This document shows positions 11,709-22,960 of a stretch of 64,000 nt of DNA, piece after piece (within the stretch, counting starts at the first letter, position 1; the number at the start of each line of letters is the position of its first letter). Source of the stretch: Macrotis lagotis (Eukaryota; Chordata; Mammalia; Peramelemorphia; Peramelidae); assembly GCF_037893015.1 (NCBI RefSeq), contig NC_133664.1, positions 126,108,319-126,172,318 of the forward strand, in the 5' to 3' direction. The position numbers and the translations under genes were made by a program. The notes below the pieces were generated by a model. The model made no database searches. It was not told the origin of the DNA and worked only from the letters and a program-made list of their open reading frames with translations.

Positions 11709-11758
<50 letters not shown>
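11709..11758. repeat. (TA)n microsatellite
   Basis: About 25 uninterrupted TA units, the purest TA tract in the window. Confidence 0.97.
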
Positions 11759-11761
<3 letters not shown>

Positions 11762-11864
11762 AAATAACTATGGTACTAGTTCAAATAGGATAAATGTTTA
11801 CATAGAGCATCAATAAAGAGAGCTGAAGGATTCAAGAAGGAAATGATGTCTTTAAACATCTGAA

Positions 11865-12010
11865 TTTAGGATCCAAGATACTAGTTCTAGTCTCACATTG
11901 TCACTTGACCATAAGGAAGTGACATAACCCATTTAGCTTAAATTTTTTCTTTTCTAAATGCAAATTATAGCACTTCTTTCAGAGTTAGAGATCATATGAG
12001 GTCATAATAG
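11865..12010 (+). mobile_element. MIR-like SINE fragment
   Basis: Forward pattern 'ctagttctagtctcacattg', 'cataaggaagtgacataacc' resembles a decayed MIR head and core. Low similarity. Confidence 0.4.
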
Positions 12011-12791
12011 TCAAATAAGATAAAAGAGAAGTAATGCACTTAAATATCTTTCTTTTCAGACAAGAGTAAAAGAGGAATAGCTCTCTTTTTGGGTTATCAT
12101 ATTTAAAATCAATCTTTTTCAAAATATATGAATGTTATAAAATGCTATAAGTATGATGTAAAAACATAATATGAATGGAATGATCAAGGAGATATTAAAA
12201 TAGCAGAGCTACAAGTTCCCCTTCCCTGTGCAGAGATGAGGAACTATTTTGTAGAACGTTGACTGCAAAGTCAGACTTTTCAGATATACTAATTTTGCTT
12301 AGTATTTTTTCTATCTTTTCTATTCTTTATTCTAATGGATAATTCTTTGGGGCCCTGGACATAGGGAATGTGGAGAGAGATACATAAGAAAATGTAGGGG
12401 ATATAAAAACAAATATATTCATAACTTTAAGGATTATAAATATATGGAAAAATGAAATGGCATGCATATACAGAACATTGTAATAGTTAAATTTTCTTAT
12501 AAATTCCAAAAAAGTCACCTCTTATTTGAGAGCAGGTCATACTCTAATCAGCTTAAAATATCTTTTATCAAATACCTGTCATCTCTCTTCAGAGAATTCC
12601 ATCAGATCACTGAGTATTTCTTACTCTCTGGTTCAAAAGAGAATTAATCAAATTTCTTTTCTCACTTATTTTATGACAGAATTGAGAGCCCTTAAAGCTT
12701 AATTCCTATTTAGTAAGAAAAGTTCATCAGAGAAGCCAGAAAAATGTTGCTTGGGAAATAAAGAAAAGCAAGAAGTAATTAGTTTTTCCCA
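12011..12791. other. Unique sequence, no gene seen
   Basis: Nothing recognised. Confidence 0.5.
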
Positions 12792-12793
12792 TT

Positions 12794-12849
<56 letters not shown>

Positions 12850-12883
12850 GCTTGCTTGCTTTCTTGCTTGCTCTCTCTCTCTT

Positions 12884-12935
<52 letters not shown>

Positions 12936-12968
12936 TTTCTTTTGTTTTCTTTCTTCCTTTCTTCCTTT
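12792..12968. repeat. (CTTT)n / (CT)n polypyrimidine microsatellite
   Basis: About 14 CTTT units, a cttg-interrupted section, then about 26 CT units and a CTTT-like tail. Frames on both strands (poly Phe/Leu/Ser, poly Lys/Glu/Arg) are low-complexity artefacts. The tract is a candidate for triplex (H-DNA) formation. Confidence 0.97.
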
Positions 12969-14508
12969 TGCCTACTCACTTGATTTGAAGAAATAAATTA
13001 TTGTTCCAAAATTAGCACTTGGGGTATCTTCCAGTAACTCAAAGTACAATTAAAATGTACACTTAGTTTCAAGCATATCTAAATCTCCATTATAAGGACC
13101 ATTTGAAGCACCTATGTTTAAATTGACATCATATTCCAGTAAAGCAAATACAAACCTACAGACCCATACCAATTCCTGTTGAATTAGCTCTATGGTACAA
13201 GCAACAACAGATATCCATGTGCATAGCTATTCCTTTATTTTACACAGTCTGTTCATTTATTTTTAAAAAGATATGATCCAGTATCAGCGTTCATTTAGTA
13301 TTACTCCCTTCTTTTGCTTTCTTGGCATCTGATTTTATGGAAATATAGCTGGCCAATTTAACACAGCTTTGCATGCCTTACAACTGTGCTGTTTTTCATG
13401 CAAAATAGACATTTGTAAAAGAATTACAGATGGGAAAGGATGCCCTATGGGATTTTTTTCTTCATTACAAAATTATCCTGATCCTAGCATTTTATAACCA
13501 CTTCATTATGAATGGTGAACACGGGAAAAATCAAATAATGCTGTTATGATAGAAATCTTCAGTAACACAATCTTTTAAACAGAAAAGTGATGGATTATGA
13601 ATAAAGGAGATCATTATGGAAAAATTTACTTAAGCAAATTATTGCTGAGTCTCCCTTCTCTCATCACTTCCTCAACTTGGTAAGGAATGGGCTCTTCCAT
13701 CTTCAAGCCAAATATGAAAGTTCTGATGAAATTCTCTGATCCCCAGAGTATTAGCAAACTCAGAAACTAGAACTGAACATCACAGGTGTTTACTTTTCTG
13801 CATATCCCAATGCTGACTTGAGAATCAAACTAGAGAAAGACAGTGGGGAAAATGGCCTGTGTAGATGATACATACATATCTACAAACATATATATTCTTT
13901 ATACTCTACACTTATTCTATGTATAAACCTATTAAACAAAACTCTTAATAGTACCAAGGACTTTGGTGTAAAAAACATTCTTTCCCATACAGATGTAACT
14001 TCTTTATTAGTAGAAGCAATTGCCAGGCTATATCTCCACAATGGTTAATTCCCAATATGATGGCATGGAATAGTGAAATAGAACCCTGCCCAATCCTGAA
14101 CATCTTCCTTCAGTTTAGGTCCTTAACATTAGAGGCGATAGTACTCAAGGTGATGGTAGTAGTTCTACATGCCTTGTACATGGAAGATAATCTGACTTGT
14201 TTCTTAATCATAACTATCCTGAGATGAGAATTTCTGCCTGGAGTAAATATTGAATCTAAATATAGAATGCATAACTGTAGTTCTCACAGTAACAGGTACT
14301 AATTAAGTATTAAACAAGTTTTAAATAATTAAGGACAATGATTCAAATAGAAGCTTAAGACATTATCTTGTTACTTTAAAAAAAATCTACAAGAGGACTA
14401 ACTGGTTAGCCTTACTGAAGCATGCTAACTACCATAATTCTAATTTTAAAAGCAACCTTCTCAGTTAGAAATCAGTCAATCTGTATATGTTGCAAAATTA
14501 TGTGAATA
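12969..14508. other. Unique sequence, possible conserved noncoding DNA
   Basis: High-complexity non-repetitive sequence. Around 13330-13450 there are TTTGCATG and CATGCAAAAT, near-inverted POU/octamer-like words, but no open frame. I cannot say whether it is conserved. Confidence 0.4.
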
Positions 14509-14655
14509 GGGGCGGCTAGGTGGCATAGTGGATAAAGCACCGCCCCTGGAGTCAGGAGTACCTGGGTTCAAATCTGGTCTCAGACACTAATAATTACCTA
14601 GCTGTGTGGCCTTGGGCAAGCCACTTAACACCATTTGCCTTGCAAAAAAAAAAAA
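14509..14655 (+). mobile_element. WSINE-type SINE with perfect 14-bp TSD
   Basis: Complete copy: box A-like 'ggtggcatagtgg', box B-like 'gggttcaaatct', 'gtgtggccttgggcaagcc', and a 'tgcaaaaa' tail. Exact TSD aaaattatgtgaat at 14494-14507 and 14652-14665, pointing to a comparatively recent insertion. Confidence 0.97.
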
Positions 14656-14665
14656 TTATGTGAAT

Positions 14666-15354
14666 GGTTACAAAATTAAAAAGCTTCCAACCATTTAAAG
14701 GGGACACTTCTGAAATTCTTTTTTCAGAGATGTGATTTGGGAATCCATAGGTAAGGAACATTTCATATTATGTTATTTTTAAAATCTATTGTTAAATTTT
14801 GCTGATTTTATTCTTTGTATTCTTTTATATTTTAAACTTTTTTGTTATATGAAATGTCACTTTGAAAGGAAGGAATGGAGATAAAGGAGGAAATCTAGGC
14901 AATTTAAAAAGATAATAATAGCATTAAATCTATTTTAATGATATCGTTGGTATTGCTATTTAACAACATTTTACAAGGAAAAATTCTCAGTAGTCTGTTT
15001 TCTTCTAAAACTGAACTATTGCACAATAATGTACAATATTAGAAATGGGTTATTATTATTATGTGGACAAATCAATTAATCCATACTGATTAAATGTTTA
15101 CAATATGCAAGAAATTCTTTATTTTTTAAATAAACAGGAATTAATAAAAAAATTCAAGATTTAGTTTCAAGTTTCAAGGATTCATAAGATTACTTCCCAT
15201 CTATTTAGCAATAGCTATGCTGCATTAAGGAATCTGACAAAGTTGACATCAGGACAAAATTACTTTGGACACAAAAAATAATCCTTCAGAGAAACTTATT
15301 TACACGTAGAAGTATAGCTTTATAGGATTTAGGAAGGAAAGAAGGAAGGAAGTT
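14666..15354. other. Unique sequence, no gene seen
   Basis: AT-rich; no family recognised. Confidence 0.5.
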
Positions 15355-15485
15355 TAGTTTAAATCTTCATTTTTGCAAGTGAGAAAACTGAATTCCAGAA
15401 ATGTTGTTACTTGACTATCATAGTGGAATTAAGATTAAAACCCAAATCCTATAACTCTATATCTAATACTCTTGCAATTTCACCT
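15355..15485 (-). mobile_element. MIR-like SINE fragment
   Basis: Reverse MIR core: 'tttgcaagtgagaaaactg', 'gttacttgactatcatagtg', 'acccaaatcctataactc'. Ancient. Confidence 0.5.
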
Positions 15486-16499
15486 TATTAAAATATTCAG
15501 TTAATAATTCTTTTCTCTCTTAAAAATCCTTAAAAGTCTTAGTAGCACATGAAGGCAGTATTCTTTGGAGATATAGGTCTGGACTAAAAGGTAACACTAG
15601 TTTTAATAAAATAGTATCTCATATCATTCCTTCATCTTAGTAGGGTAATTTATAAAGATAGATTTTGCATCACAGTCTGAAAATGAATTGGTCAAATTGT
15701 TATCAAGTAAAAGAAAGCAAGGAGCCTGAGATATTTGCTGTACATAGAAAATGTCCTGTTCTCTGGGTATATATTAAGAAGGGATTTGCAAGGGTGAATC
15801 AATTCATCTTGAAAATCGTAAGTTCACGCTAAACAGAACCAGCCTCTAAAATAACCTGGCCCCAAACTGAATCTGAAATCATTGCTTTGAATTCTAATCA
15901 GAAGTCATCCAGGAAACAGTACAGATCCTTGAATACTTCTGTATCATAGTACTTCCAAAGAATCCTATCTCTAAACTTTTCTCACCAGCCAAATGTCCCA
16001 TGTATTTAACAGGACTTTGGAGCTTGGTTATTGTAGTTATGAATTAAGAAATCCCAAGTTGCTAGAAAGTCAGCAGGTATTCAGGAGGAGGGAAGTGAGA
16101 TAAAAATGAACAAAGGAAATTCATGTATAAGGATATTTTCTGGTTGTGAACCAAAGACTATTAAGGAAGGGGAAGAAATGAAGAAAAATCATTCTGGAGC
16201 TTTCCCTGACATAGAACATTCTAAGTCTTCAAAAATTCCTTTCAACCACTGGATCTTACTGTCAAAATGATATGTTAGCATTCCATCAAAGACAGTGATG
16301 TAACATGAAGAATGGGATATCCACAAAGGCAGTTAAAGAAGATTCAAATTATAAAAAGAAACAAAAGTACAAAAAATTTTTAATTCCTCAACTAGAAGTT
16401 TAGGAAATTATATAGTTTTGCTTCCAGATTAAATGGTGCCAGGAGACTGTGATGGAAGAAATTTTATCACTCAAAATGCACAGAGAACATCAGAAGCTA
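15486..16499. other. Unique sequence, no gene seen
   Basis: No exon or repeat recognised. Confidence 0.5.
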
Positions 16500-16615
16500 C
16501 TAGAAGGAATTTGGGGCATAAGAAAAAGGACCACAGTTCAAAACTTAGTTCTGCCATTTAAAGTATAAATTTAGGTAAGTCATGTAACCTTTCCAAGACT
16601 CATTGCTTTTATTGA
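16500..16615 (+). mobile_element. MIR-like SINE fragment
   Basis: Forward pattern 'ccacagttcaaaacttagtt', 'ctgccatttaaag', 'aggtaagtcatgtaaccttt' resembles MIR head plus core. Confidence 0.5.
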
Positions 16616-16639
16616 TTTCAATTCATCAAGTCTCCATAT

Positions 16640-17362
16640 TTTTTATTTAATTTATTGATTTATTTTGAATTTTACAATTTTTTCCCCTTAATCTCACTTA
16701 TTCCCCCCCCACCCAAAGAAGGCAATCTGTTAGTATTTACATTGTTTTCATAGTATACATTGATCTAAGATAATGCAATGAGAGGAAAAACCATATCCTT
16801 AAGGGAAAAAATGGTATAAGAGGTAGCAAAATTACATAATAAGATGACTTTTTTTTAAAATTAAAGATAATAGTCTTTGATCTTTTTTTCAAACTCCACA
16901 ATTCTTTCTCTGGATACAGATGGTATTCTCCATTGCAGATATCTCAATATTGTGCCTGATTGTTGCACTGATGCAAGTCCATCAAGTTTGATCATCACCC
17001 CCACACTGCTGTTAGGTTGTACAATGTTTTTCTGGTTCTGCTCATCTCATTCAGCATCAGTTCATGCAAATACTTCCAGGCTTCCCTGAATTCCCATTGC
17101 TCCTGGTTTCTAATAGAACAATAGTGCTCCGTAATGTACCTATACCACAATTTGTTCAATCATTCTGCAACTGATGAACATTCACTCAATTTCCAATTCT
17201 TTGCCACTACAAAGTGCTATGAATATTTTTGTACAAGTGATGCTTTTACCCTTTTTTCATGATCTCTTCAGGGTATAAACCCAGTAGTAGTATTGCTGGA
17301 TCAAAGGGATTTTATTGCCCTTTAGGCATAATTCCAAATTGCTCCCCAGAAAGGTTGGATGC
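16640..17362 (-). mobile_element. L1 3' end fragment (element H)
   Basis: Reverse-oriented L1 3'UTR (starting 'tttgaattttacaattttt') and the last part of ORF2, closely parallel to 57606-58340. It is 5'-truncated in the ORF2 C-terminal region ('ctccccagaaaggttggatg' at about 17341). Plus frames at 16877 and 17259 are antisense shadows of L1. Confidence 0.88.
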
Positions 17363-17365
17363 ATT

Positions 17366-17500
17366 CACAATAATTAAGCATATATTAAGTGTATATTATG
17401 TGCCAAACATTTTGCCAAGCATTAGGAATACAAAAATAAAAAAAAAAACAAAATTGCTACTTCCTTCTAGGACTCTATATTTTTGGGTGGGAAAAAAGGA
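17366..17500 (-). mobile_element. L2 LINE 3' end fragment
   Basis: 'gtgtattatgtgccaaacat', 'tgccaagcattaggaatac', then 'ctacttccttctaggactc': reverse L2 terminus directly abutting the truncated L1 end. Confidence 0.6.
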
Positions 17501-17639
17501 GAAAGCAATAGTTTTCCTCAGGTTTCTATTTTCTTACTTGAAAAAATGAGAAGTTGATCTAGAAAACTTAAATTATATTCCTTTATTTGGGAGGGAGCAT
17601 CTTTGGCACATAAATGTAGCAGTGATATTTCTAGATAAA

Positions 17640-18584
17640 AGAGTATGAATAATTTCATTCCCCTTTGAGTATATTTCCTAACTACTTTCCAGAATGGTTG
17701 GATCAGTTCATGACTCTACCATATAATAGTATTCCAGCTATCCAACAAAAAGAAAAAACGAAAAGGACCTCTTTGTACAAAACTATTTATAACAACTTTA
17801 TTTTGATGGTTAAGAAATGGAAATCAAAGAGATATCCATCAATTAAGGAATGGGCAAACAAAGCTGTGTACATGATTGTAAATGGAATATTATTGTGCTG
17901 CAAAAATGATTAGCAGGATGATTTCAGAAAAATTTATATGAACTCATGAAAAATAAATTGAAAACATTGTACACAGCAAAAGCAATATTACTCATGAAGA
18001 ACTGTGAATGATTTAGCTATTCACAGCAATACAATGATCATAGACGATCCCAAAAGACTAATGATGAATCATACTATCCATCTCAAGAAAAAGAATTGAT
18101 TTGATTGAATACTGATTGAAGCATGGTATTTTTCACTTTCTTTCATTTTATTTGAGTCTTCTTGTACCAAATGATTATGATAAAATGTTTTATATAACTG
18201 TATATGTATAATCTAAATCTCATTGTTTACCACCTCAGGGAAGTGGATAGAACACTAGTCTTGGAGCCAGGAGAATGAGAGGCTGAATCTGTCCTTAGAT
18301 ACTGGACACTTACTAGCTATGTGACCTCAGGCAGTCATACTGATTCCTATCTGGCCATTGAATCCAGATGGCTCTGAAGGAGACAGTGACTAAGCACAGT
18401 TTTCCTTCACTCAAATCCAATTCATATACATGTCATGGCATCATCTCCCTGACATCATGTTCTTCTTCAAAAATGAAGGGGGGGAACACATCATCATCAA
18501 TCTCAGGGAAGGGTGGGGAGAAAGTGAATGAAGAATAGAATTTGGAACTCAAAACTTCAAATAAAAATATTTAATAATTTTTTT
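17640..18584 (+). mobile_element. Older L1 3' end (element C), target of two later insertions
   Basis: Shows diverged ORF2 C-terminal text ('ccagaatggttggatcagtt', 'aattaaggaatgggcaaaca'), the 3'UTR and the terminal 'tttggaactcaaaacttc' of an older marsupial L1 subfamily. It is interrupted by a C-type SINE at about 18244-18501, and its tail end was the insertion site of L1 element A. Confidence 0.8.
18234..18511 (+). mobile_element. C-type tRNA/CORE SINE
   Basis: tRNA-like head ('agtggatagaacactagtct', 'acttactagctatgtgacct'), middle 'ggccattgaatccagatggc', and the diagnostic 3' part 'gacatcatgttcttcttc' with 'aaaatgaagg'. Flanked by a 10-bp TSD ctcagggaag at 18234-18243 and 18502-18511. This is the best copy in the window of the family seen reversed at 3256. 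Confidence 0.85.
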
Positions 18585-18598
18585 AAAGAATATAAAAG

Positions 18599-19399
18599 TG
18601 AATCCTGAGCCAAGATGGTGGAGAGAAGACAGGCATAGTCCTAAAGTATCCTAATCTTTCCCCATCTATGATATGAAACAATCCTCTTAACAGAAATTCG
18701 ATCCACAAAACCCAGAAAGAAAAGCTAAGAGAAAGAACATCTACCTCAAGATTTGTCTTCCTCAGCCTTGGGTGAATCCCAGCACAGAGCGTGGATCAGC
18801 CACAGATCAGCCTGATTAGCAGCTAGGTTGGAGCCCCCAGGAGCCTGAGGGCCCAAGACCCAGACCTGCTTGATGAGCGGGGCTAGAGGCTGGTGGACCA
18901 TGGCTTGAGTCAACTAGGGAGCAGAGGCATTGGTGTTGATACTGACCATCTGGAGCTTACCAACAGGGCTGGGGGAACAGTACCAGTGCAGGAGAGCTGA
19001 GGACATTATCGCTGGGCTCCTCTGATCTGAGGAATGCTGAGTCCAAACCTCCATTGTGGCTGAGGACTCTTCCCAGAATAAAACACAATTACAGATTACT
19101 TCTGCCCCAGGCACAGGTGTGTGAGCAGAATAATCAGCCCAGCTGACAGTAGGGAGAGGGATGTCCTCACTAAAGGGTAAAGCCCACCATTGATTGAAGA
19201 TGAAAATATTTGACAGCTTCAATTGCTCCCTCAAGGCTAAGGGAGAGGGCTTTAATCAAGGTTACAGACACTCAAGAGAAAGCAACCAGCACCTCCTGTT
19301 GGCCAGCTGGAGGAATTGCACTCAGTGAGTAAAGCCTCTTGGGATTCCAACATTAAACCTCTGTGAACCAGTCCCTACCCAACTCAGGGTCTTAGCAAA
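18599..19399 (+). promoter_or_regulatory. L1 5'UTR of element A
   Basis: Begins with the conserved L1 start 'gagccaagatggtggagag', is GC-richer than its surroundings and lacks long sense frames. In L1s this region holds the internal Pol II promoter; activity here is inference. It shares text with the minus-strand 5'UTR of element B at 62766-62973 ('agaaagaaaagc', 'caggatttgtcttc'-like). Confidence 0.7.
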
Positions 19400-20400
19400 A
19401 TGAAGAAAGATCAGCAGAAAGGTGGATCCATAGAAAAATTCTTGGAAGGAAAAGACCTTAACTCAGAGAGACCTAGAACCTATGAAGAGAATATGATCTG
19501 GTCTCTAGCACAGAAAGACTTTCTTGAAGAAATCAGGAAGGAGTTTAAAACTCAATTGGAAAATTTGGGAGAGACAATTAACACCTTGCAACAAGAAAAC
19601 AAATCACTGGAGAATACAATTGGACAAATACAAAATGAGAACAATTTGCTCAGATCCTCAATTGGACACATACAATATGAGAATAAATTTCTCAGATCAT
19701 CGACTGGACAAATACAAAATAAGAATAATTCTATCATATCCTCAATTGGGCAAATGCAAAAAGAAAATAATTCTCTCAAAACCTCAATTGGTCTAATGAA
19801 AAGCTATTTTAAAAGTACACTTGATCAATTGGAAAAGGAGTTGCAAAAGGTAAATGAAGAAAACTCCTCTCTTAAAAAAAGAATAGAGTATGAGGAAACT
19901 AATGACTTCATGAGACAGCAAGAGCCTGTTAAACAACACCAAAAAATAGAAAAAGTAGAAGACAATGTAAAATACCTCATCAGCAAAACCTACAGAACTT
20001 GAGAATAGATCAAGGAGTGGCAACCTGAGCATTATTAGACTTCCTGAAAATATTGAAGAGAAAAAAAAATGGCTGGACTTATATTACAGGATCTAGTGAT
20101 GGAAAATTGCCCTGATATCATGGAAACAGAGGGCAAATTAGTTATTGAAAGAATACGTTGATACCCTCCAGAAAGAGATCCTAAAATGAAAACACCAAGG
20201 AATGTTGTGGCCAAATTCCAGAACTAGAAAGAAACAAATTAAATACCAAGGAGCTACAGTAAGGATTATGCAGGACCTGGCTATATCAACATCAAGAGAT
20301 TGAAAGGCCTAGAACGAGATATTCCAAAGAGCAAGGGAGCTTGGAATGCAGCCAAGAATGCACCATCCCACAAAATTCAGCCTTCTTTTTCAGGGGAAAA
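19400..20400 (+). pseudogene. L1 ORF1 (RNA-binding protein) remnant, element A
   Basis: The ATG at 19400 opens a 200-codon frame that is mostly a coiled coil, as expected for the ORF1p N-terminal half. At about 19995 the frame shifts: the RRM-like region continues in another frame with ELENRSRSGNLSIIRLPE, typical of the ORF1 coiled-coil/RRM boundary. The C-terminal domain (GATVRIMQDLA at about 20230) contains stops. ORF1p is a trimeric nucleic-acid chaperone that coats L1 RNA; this copy is broken. A 14-residue repeat in the coiled coil is listed separately. Confidence 0.85.
19600..19800 (+). repeat. 42-bp coding tandem repeat in ORF1 coiled coil
   Basis: Five units whose 'TTGG/CTGG' marker falls exactly 42 bases apart (about 19621, 19663, 19705, 19747, 19789). 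They encode 14-residue units of the form SIGQIQNENNLLR, i.e. two heptads per unit. Units differ by point changes, so they duplicated and then diverged. Confidence 0.93.
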
Positions 20401-20542
20401 GATAGACATTTTAAAAAAATGGAAGAATTCCAAAAATTCCTGATCAAATGAGCAGAGTTAAATAGAAAATTTGGACATCAAACAGGATGTTCAAGAGAAA
20501 CATGAAAAAGTAAAAAAAAAAGGGGGGGTGAAGAAAAAATAA

Positions 20543-20810
20543 CTGCTATCCAATAAGTTGAAACTGGCTATATCCCAGCATGGGGAAAAGGTTCTCATAA
20601 CTCTTGAGAATTGTAACTCTGACAGAGAGAATATACCTAGCTAGTAGTGATGGACACTCATGACTTATCCATGACACTGCTATCCAATGGGATTAAACTG
20701 GCTATAACCCTACTTGGGAGAAAGACTCTAATAACTCTCAAGAATTGTAACTCTATTAGATTGAATGTACTTAGCAAGAAGTGATGTATACTCAGAATTT
20801 TCTATGACTC
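20543..20810 (+). repeat. ~134-bp tandem duplication in L1 inter-ORF region
   Basis: 'ctgctatccaa' recurs at 20543 and 20677, followed in both units by 'aaactggctata', 'aactct(t/c)(g/a)agaattgtaactct' and 'agtgatg(g/t)a(c/t)actca'. Element B retains one full unit and the edge of another, so this is a subfamily trait rather than a local accident. Confidence 0.85.
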
Positions 20811-20837
20811 AGATAGAATGATTTAAAAACACTACCT

Positions 20838-21210
20838 CCATAAAAAAAGGGGGACAGGAAGGAGACAGGAGGAGGGAGGGGACTGAATGGAGTAAATCTC
20901 ATTACAATAAGAGGTACAAAATACTTTTGGTAATTGAGGGGAAGAAGGGAGGAGATGAGAAACAACCGAATCTTCTTCTCATCAGACATGGCTTAAGTCA
21001 ACTTACACACATATTCAGTTAACTTAAAACAAACTAACCTCTCAAGTATTAAAAGGGAAAAGGGGAGGGAGCAGAGAAATGGGGGAGAAAAAAAGAGGGA
21101 GCTAAGAAAAGGAAGGGAAGGGAAAAGGGAAAAAGGGAAAAGGGAAAGAAATGGAAGGGGTGGATTTAGGAGGGCAAACACACTGAAGAGGGTGGTATTC
21201 AGAAACAAAA
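20838..21210 (+). repeat. Purine-rich inter-ORF tract of L1
   Basis: Strongly G/A-biased plus strand (blocks such as 'gggaaaagggaaaaa'); the counterpart in element B at 62050-62195 is pyrimidine-rich. The minus frames here (20993-21208, 21102-21383) are Phe/Pro/Ser-rich artefacts. Confidence 0.8.
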
Positions 21211-21228
21211 TACTGGGGAATATGGATA

Positions 21229-22960
21229 ATGGGGGGAAGGGAAAAATACAAACAGTGGGAAGATAGCATGGAGGGTAATAAAGAATTAGTAATTATAACT
21301 TTGAAAGTGAATGGGATGAACTCTCCCTTAAAATGTAAGCAAATAGCAGAGTGCATTAAAAACCAGAATCCTACAATATGCAACTTACAAGAAATTCATT
21401 TGAAGCAGAGAGATACATATAGAGTAAAAGTAAAAGTTTGGGGCAAAATATGTTTTGCTTCAGCGGAAGTGAAAAAAAGCAGGCGTAGCAATCCTTATCT
21501 CAGACAAAGCAGCTGCAAAAACAGATAGTGTTAAGAGATAAGGAAGGAAACTATCAACTGCTTATGGATAGGTAGAGCTAATATAATAAAAATGACAATT
21601 CTACCAAAATTAAATTACCTGTTTAGTGCCCTACCAATCAAAATTCCAAAAATTACTTTAATGAGTTAGAAAAAAATTGTAACCAAATCCATATGGAGAA
21701 ATAAAAAGTCAAGAATTGCCAGGGACTTATTGAAAAAAAGTGCAAAAGAAGGGGGCTTAGCACTACTTGATCTAAAATGTTATTAAAGCATCAGTCATCA
21801 AAGCTGTGTTGGCAAGAAATAGAGTGGTAGGGGTGGCTAGGTGGCGCAGTGCATAAAGCACCATCCCTGGAGTCAGGAGTACCTGGGTTCAAATCCGGGC
21901 TCAGACACTTAATAATTACCTAGCTGTGTGGCCTTGGGCAAGCCATTTAACCCCATTGCCTTGCAAAAAAAAATTTTAAATCCTTAAAAAAAAGAAATAG
22001 AGTGGTGGACCAGTGGAATAGACTAGGTGCAATACCAGCAAATCATTATAGTAGTCGGTTCTTTGATAAACCAAAGAGTCCAGCTGTTGGGATAAAAAAA
22101 AAATCTCTCTTTGATAAAAACTGCTGGGAAAATTGGAAGTTAGTATGGAAGAAATTTATATTAGACCAACACCTCACACCCAATACCAAAATTAGATCCA
22201 AATGGATATAGGATTTAGATACAAAAAACAATACCATAAGCAAATTAGAAGATCAAGGACTAGTTTGCCTGTCAGATCTATGGAAAGGGAAGTAGTTTAT
22301 GACTAAGCAAGAGATGGAGAGCATCATTAAAAACAAACTAGATGATTTTGATTAAATTAAATTAAAAAGCTTTTGCACAGATAAAACCACTGAAACCAAG
22401 ATGAAAAGAAATGTAGTAAACTGGGAAACAAGCTTTATAACTAATGTTTCTATCAAAAGACTCATTTCTAAAATATACAGAGAATTGAGTTATATTTTTT
22501 AAAAACAGTCATTCCCCAGTTGACAAACGGTCAAAGTATATGCAAAGGCAATTTACAGATGACGAGATCAAAGCAATCCATAGTCATATGAAAAATTGCT
22601 CTAAATCATTACTTATTAGAGAGATGCAAATTAAAGCTTCTCTGAGGTACCACCTCACACCCTTCATACTGACCAATATGACCAGAAAGGATAATGATCA
22701 TTGTTGGAAGGGTTGTGGGAAATCTGGGACACCATTACATTGTTGGTGGTGCTGTGAACTCATCCAACCTTTCTGAAGAGAAATTTGGAACTACCCCCAA
22801 AGGGCAACAAAAATATGCATACCCTTTGACCCAGAAATACCACTACTGGGTCTATATCCTGAAGAGATGATGAAAAAGGGTAAAAACATCACTTGTACAA
22901 AAATATTTATAGCAGCCCTGTTTGGGTGGCAAAGAATTGGAAATCAAGTAGATGTTCTTC
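21229..22960 (+). pseudogene. L1 ORF2 remnant with internal deletion, element A
   Basis: The ATG at 21229 leads to the endonuclease start TLKVNGMNSPLK and CNLQEIHLK. L1 endonuclease normally has Asn at the position that is Lys in TLKVNG, so a catalytic-site residue is altered. The frame ends at 21528 and at about 21557 the sequence jumps to late-RT text ('caactgcttatgg'). It then continues with a WSINE insertion and the C-terminal domain (CGKSGTPLHCWWCCELIQ at about 22710-22770). ORF2p is the endonuclease/reverse transcriptase; this copy lacks both complete activities. Confidence 0.88.
21829..21991 (+). mobile_element. WSINE-type SINE with perfect 15-bp TSD, inside L1 A ORF2
   Basis: Box A-like 'tggcgcagtgc' (21843) and box B-like 'ggttcaaatcc' (21886) are well preserved. 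The tail is A-rich. TSD aagaaatagagtggt at 21814-21828 and 21992-22006 is exact, so it inserted after L1 A and is among the youngest elements here. Confidence 0.97.

Noticed and set aside
12751..12996. Plus and minus open frames over the CTTT/CT tract
   Set aside because: They are simple repeats translated (poly Phe/Leu/Ser or Lys/Glu/Arg), not proteins.
14518..14580. tRNA-like box A/box B signals (also in every SINE head)
   Set aside because: They belong to SINE heads, which do not fold into complete tRNAs; no genuine tRNA gene found.
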